From CBINFS01 sp966250015 (GTDB lineage: Bacteria > Bacteroidota > Rhodothermia > Rhodothermales > DASSAV01), in the NCBI GenBank assembly GCA_966250015.1, contig CBINFS010000006.1, positions 62,001 through 126,000 of the forward strand: a stretch of 64,000 nt of DNA, given 5' to 3'. Within the stretch, counting starts at the first letter, position 1. Each line of letters starts with the position of its first letter. This document shows positions 61,685 to 64,000 of the stretch, one piece after another. A program made the position numbers and the translations under genes. A model generated the notes under the pieces. The model searched no databases. It was not told the DNA's origin and saw only the letters and a program-made list of their open reading frames with translations.

Positions 61685-62089
61685 TCAGTCGAAGGTATCG
61701 ATGTCCGCTTCGTCTTCTTCCTCCTCGTCGTCCGCGATGTCGTCCAGGAGGTTTTCTACGTCTTCGAGTACCTCTTCGTCTTCGGGTTCGGGTACGCGAG
61801 GCGTCGTTTTTACTACCTGGACGTCGTCTTTCAGTTTGTATACAATGCCGAGGTGATGCGTTCCGGCTTCAACGACCGCGCCATCCTTAATCAGCTGCTT
61901 TGCCACGTTGTAGGGGCACGCTTCAAATCCTTTGCTTTTCAGGTAGAAGTTGGCGGTTTTCTTATTCGTACCAACGATGAGCGTATAGCCCTTTGCCAGC
62001 TTAGATTTTGCGTGATTGAGCCACTTGTCTTTGGAGACAGTCGGACCTACACGCCGATCTTGATAATCGCGTTCGCTTGTTGTTTCCAT
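61685..62089 (-). CDS. Hypothetical protein with acidic C-terminal tail
   Basis: 134 residues from the ATG at 62089; an alternative upstream start is at 62116. The N-terminal ~85 residues are basic and compact (KSKLAKGYTLIVGTNKKTANFYLKSKGFEACPYNVAKQLIKDG, GIVYKL), and the last ~35 are extremely acidic (DEEVLEDVENLLDDIADDEEEEDEADIDTFD). A basic head with a Glu/Asp tail is the charge layout of some nucleic-acid-binding or chaperone proteins. I recognise no family. Confidence 0.6.
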   Translation of the reverse strand: METTSERDYQDRRVGPTVSKDKWLNHAKSKLAKGYTLIVGTNKKTANFYLKSKGFEACPYNVAKQLIKDGAVVEAGTHHLGIVYKLKDDVQVVKTTPRVPEPEDEEVLEDVENLLDDIADDEEEEDEADIDTFD

Positions 62090-62340
62090 GACAATACCTC
62101 GTGGGGTGCTCCTCAAGTGCCCGCGTCTACCTTCGGGTTTAGAGTCTGTTCCGCAGAAACGCGGTTAAGGAAAAATTTTTTCCGTCCTGAATCAACCTGC
62201 TGAATGACGGGGCTTACGATATGTGATTCCGGGTTTTTTAGCCACGCTGAGGCTTGTATCTTAACGGCTGGCAATTCGGAACGGAAATTCCTCCGACGCC
62301 ACCTCCCTTTGTTCAGTTGGTGTAATCAAAGACGTGTGAA

Positions 62341-63459
62341 ATGGGCTTACGAGAGATTTTCGACGCTAATTTTTTTCAGCAGGACGTAATGGGAGCGACC
62401 ACCTTCGACTGGCTGCTGCTGGCCGTTCTCTGGGTGATTTTCGCCGCTTTGTTAATCGGTGTGCGCAGGCTGGCCGTATGGCGTATCGGTAATTTTGCAG
62501 GCCGAACCGCCAATCAGGTTGACGACGTGATTGCCGGCCTCGTCCGAAAGACGCGGGTGTACTTCCTCGTCGCGCTGGCGCTTTATCTGGCGATCCAGTT
62601 CCCCGAGATGCCAGGGCGCCTGGTTTTCTGGGTGGGCAGGATCACGTTCGTCCTTGCGATGATTCAGGTAATTCTATGGGGGAATAGCCTGATAACACAC
62701 TTCATCGATCGATACAAAGCGCAGAAGCTGGAAACCGACGCCGGCGCCGTGACGACCATTCAGGCCACTGGCGTTCTGATAAAGGTTTTGCTTTGGGTCG
62801 TCGTTGTGTTGCTCGTTCTGGCCAACTTCGGTGTTGAGATCGCGCCCCTGATTGCAGGCCTCGGGGTGGGGGGTATCGCCGTCGCCCTTGCGGTTCAAAA
62901 CATTCTGGGTGACCTGTTCGCTTCACTATCGATCGTCCTGGATAAGCCTTTTGTGGTCGGGGACTTTCTCGTAATCGACCAGTTTTCGGGCACCGTCGAG
63001 TATACCGGCTTAAAAACGACCCGAATGCGGAGCCTTTCCGGCGAGCAGATCATTTTTTCGAACGGCGACCTACTGCAGAGCAGAATCCGGAACTACAAGC
63101 GCATGTACGAGCGCCGAATCGTGTTTACGATCCGAGTTCCGTACAACGCGACGCACGAGCAGCTCTCGGAGATCCCCGGTCTGCTTCGAAGAATCGTCGA
63201 GAGCAAGAATCCCGTCCGGTTCGATCGGGCTCACTTCAAAGAGTTTGGGGAATCGGGGTTTGTATTCGAAGTCGTCTACTTCGTGCTGGTGCCCGATTAC
63301 AACAAGTACATGGACATTCAGCAGGCGATCAACCTGGAGATCTACCAGGAGCTTCAGAAAATCGGGGTTGGCTTTGCCCTGCCCACACAGAAATTGCACA
63401 TCGAATCGCTCCCGGAGGGTGTGGAACGAAAGCAAACCAACGATGGGGAGAACGCGTGA
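62341..63459 (+). CDS. MscS-family small-conductance mechanosensitive channel
   Basis: 372 residues. The membrane part has about four to five hydrophobic segments. The MscS pore helix is GIAVALAVQNILGDLFASLSIVLDKPFVVGD, and a cytoplasmic beta domain follows (FVVGDFLVID, NGDLLQSRIRNY). It releases solutes on hypoosmotic shock. The closest small MscS proteins are of this length. It is preceded by a 251-base spacer (62090-62340) that holds no other gene I can see. It stands alone. Confidence 0.9.
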   Translation: MGLREIFDANFFQQDVMGATTFDWLLLAVLWVIFAALLIGVRRLAVWRIGNFAGRTANQVDDVIAGLVRKTRVYFLVALALYLAIQFPEMPGRLVFWVGRITFVLAMIQVILWGNSLITHFIDRYKAQKLETDAGAVTTIQATGVLIKVLLWVVVVLLVLANFGVEIAPLIAGLGVGGIAVALAVQNILGDLFASLSIVLDKPFVVGDFLVIDQFSGTVEYTGLKTTRMRSLSGEQIIFSNGDLLQSRIRNYKRMYERRIVFTIRVPYNATHEQLSEIPGLLRRIVESKNPVRFDRAHFKEFGESGFVFEVVYFVLVPDYNKYMDIQQAINLEIYQELQKIGVGFALPTQKLHIESLPEGVERKQTNDGENA

Positions 63460-63475
63460 CATGCTGAAAACAAAA

Positions 63476-63509
63476 GTGGGAAGTGGCGCCTTTCGGCAAC
63501 ACTTCCCAC
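63476..63509 (+). terminator. Hairpin after the MscS gene
   Basis: GTGGGAAGTG (63476-63485) and CACTTCCCAC (63500-63509) form a perfect 10-base stem; inside the loop GCC-TTTC-GGC makes a second small stem. No T-run is seen on the plus strand, so it may work as a transcript end or RNA-stabilising hairpin. Confidence 0.5.
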
Positions 63510-63569
63510 TCCGTGGTTTGCTTCATTTATAGAAGCAGACCACTTTCTCCCTGACACCTATTGAAGCAA

Positions 63570-63641
63570 TTACAGAAGCCAGATCAATAGAATGACGAGT
63601 AGCACGACTAAGATGATCGTGGTGAGGCTATATCCTCTCAT
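63570..63641 (-). CDS. Tiny single-span membrane peptide (23 residues)
   Basis: An ATG at 63641 is preceded by a strong GGGAGGA ribosome-binding site 8 bases upstream. The frame codes for MRGYSL, then about 16 hydrophobic residues (TTIILVVLLVILLIWLL), and stops at 63570. It has the form of a small membrane peptide, of the kind seen as toxin-like or regulatory mini-proteins, but none is claimed. It is too short for normal gene calling. The spacer 63642-63787 before the YkvA gene holds nothing else I recognise. Confidence 0.5.
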   Translation of the reverse strand: MRGYSLTTIILVVLLVILLIWLL

Positions 63642-63787
63642 GTCAATTATCCTCCCGATATAAAGCAGTCAATTTCCAAACAACAATAGAGTAAACGTCA
63701 TACCGGGAGGGTGGTTGTAGGCAGGCTGTGAAGTTCCTGACATGGGCTTGTTACCCTTTTGTATGGTGTGCCTGTAGAGGGGGTATC

Positions 63788-64000
63788 TTATCGAAGAAGC
63801 GCTCGTTCTCGATCGAGTTCCCACTGGATGAAACGCTCGAGGTCGTGATGGATGGCGGAGACGACGGCGGAAACCACCGCGACGTCGTCGACGAAACCGA
63901 TCGCGATCATCGGGTCGGGGATGAGGTCGATGGGGCTTATGAAATAGAGCAGGGCAGCTGAGGCGTACAGCATGCTCTTCCACGGGATCTCCCGGTATTC
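63788..64000 (-). CDS. YkvA/DUF1232 family membrane protein (5' part cut by window edge)
   Basis: An open frame of 71 codons from the right edge to a stop at 63788. The core is YASAALLYFISPIDLIPDPMIAIGFVDDVAVV, the DUF1232 signature (short membrane segment ending ISPIDLIPD). Its N-terminus is beyond the window. The C-terminus is charged (WELDRERALL). Function unknown; these proteins are small inner-membrane proteins. Confidence 0.85.
   Translation of the reverse strand, partial: EYREIPWKSMLYASAALLYFISPIDLIPDPMIAIGFVDDVAVVSAVVSAIHHDLERFIQWELDRERALLR

Noticed and set aside
63461..63532. Possible 23-codon frame after MscS on the plus strand
   Set aside because: It runs through the perfect hairpin at 63476-63509 and has no ribosome-binding site of note.
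1..64000. Search for rRNA, tRNA, CRISPR arrays, IS elements and prophage
   Set aside because: No recognisable tRNA-like clover leaf, repeat-spacer array, transposase or integrase was seen. Very short tRNAs cannot be excluded by eye.

Overview
The window is GC-rich, densely packed chromosomal DNA of a Bacteroidota/Rhodothermota-type bacterium, most likely near Rhodothermales. This is inference. It rests on a type IX secretion plug (DUF5103) protein, a carboxypeptidase-regulatory-like surface protein, a DUF2851 protein, a TonB energy transducer, a short Hc1/histone H1-like protein, a GbsR-type regulator, and a promoter of the TTTG-N17-TAnnTTTG type. No rRNA, tRNA, CRISPR array, prophage or insertion sequence was recognised. 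The window is ordinary core genome with a few unusual genes.

Layout. 1-4.0 kb (minus): a five-gene run of Mla-type lipid transport genes (mlaE-mlaF-mlaD), an HD-domain gene and a DUF445 membrane protein cut by the window edge. 4.1-9.9 kb: radA, an acyl-CoA synthetase, a CarboxypepD_reg-like protein, then convergent yraN and a GbsR/MarR regulator. 10.2-14.3 kb: SAM hydroxide adenosyltransferase, a membrane-tethered sigma-like/anti-sigma-like fusion, and a RecQ-family helicase. 14.3-20.1 kb (minus): an MBL-fold hydrolase, polyprenyl synthetase, dnaA with DnaA-box-like sites upstream, and a BtuCD-type importer permease and binding protein with no ATPase beside them. 20.3-24.2 kb: lipid kinase, sigma-54 response regulator, deoC, SPOR lipoprotein. 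24.2-26.8 kb (minus): an apparent operon of a RubisCO-like protein, a cupin and dapD. 26.9-33.4 kb: a degenerate SDR, a TerB-like protein, polyphosphate glucokinase, a 49-residue lipoprotein, dnaG and ppk1.

33.5-40.5 kb: small membrane protein, cytochrome c lipoprotein, a frameshifted small ORF, class-I glutamine amidotransferase, Smr protein, dnaE, and an amino-acid-kinase-like protein. 40.7-47.9 kb: histone H1-like protein, a membrane HELVH peptidase/TPR protein, the T9SS plug protein, an HDOD protein, DUF2851 and pyrF. 47.9-57.6 kb: a repeat-bearing spacer, tex, a Nudix hydrolase, an unknown lipoprotein, TonB, a YhdH-type reductase, a FAD oxidoreductase, an acyl-ACP thioesterase, an SDR and a small membrane protein. 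57.8-64 kb: DUF4174, App1-like phosphatase, PilB/GspE ATPase, an acidic-tailed protein, MscS channel, a 23-residue membrane peptide and a partial YkvA protein.

The most interesting loci are three. The first is the single-polypeptide sigma/anti-sigma-like membrane protein (11.1-12.3 kb). The second is the RubisCO-like protein-cupin-dapD operon, a possible methylthioadenosine salvage or isoprenoid shunt module. The third is the membrane-embedded HELVH peptidase with a TPR tail. Replication and repair genes (dnaA, dnaG, dnaE, recQ, radA) and both ends of polyphosphate metabolism (ppk1 and polyphosphate glucokinase) are also here.
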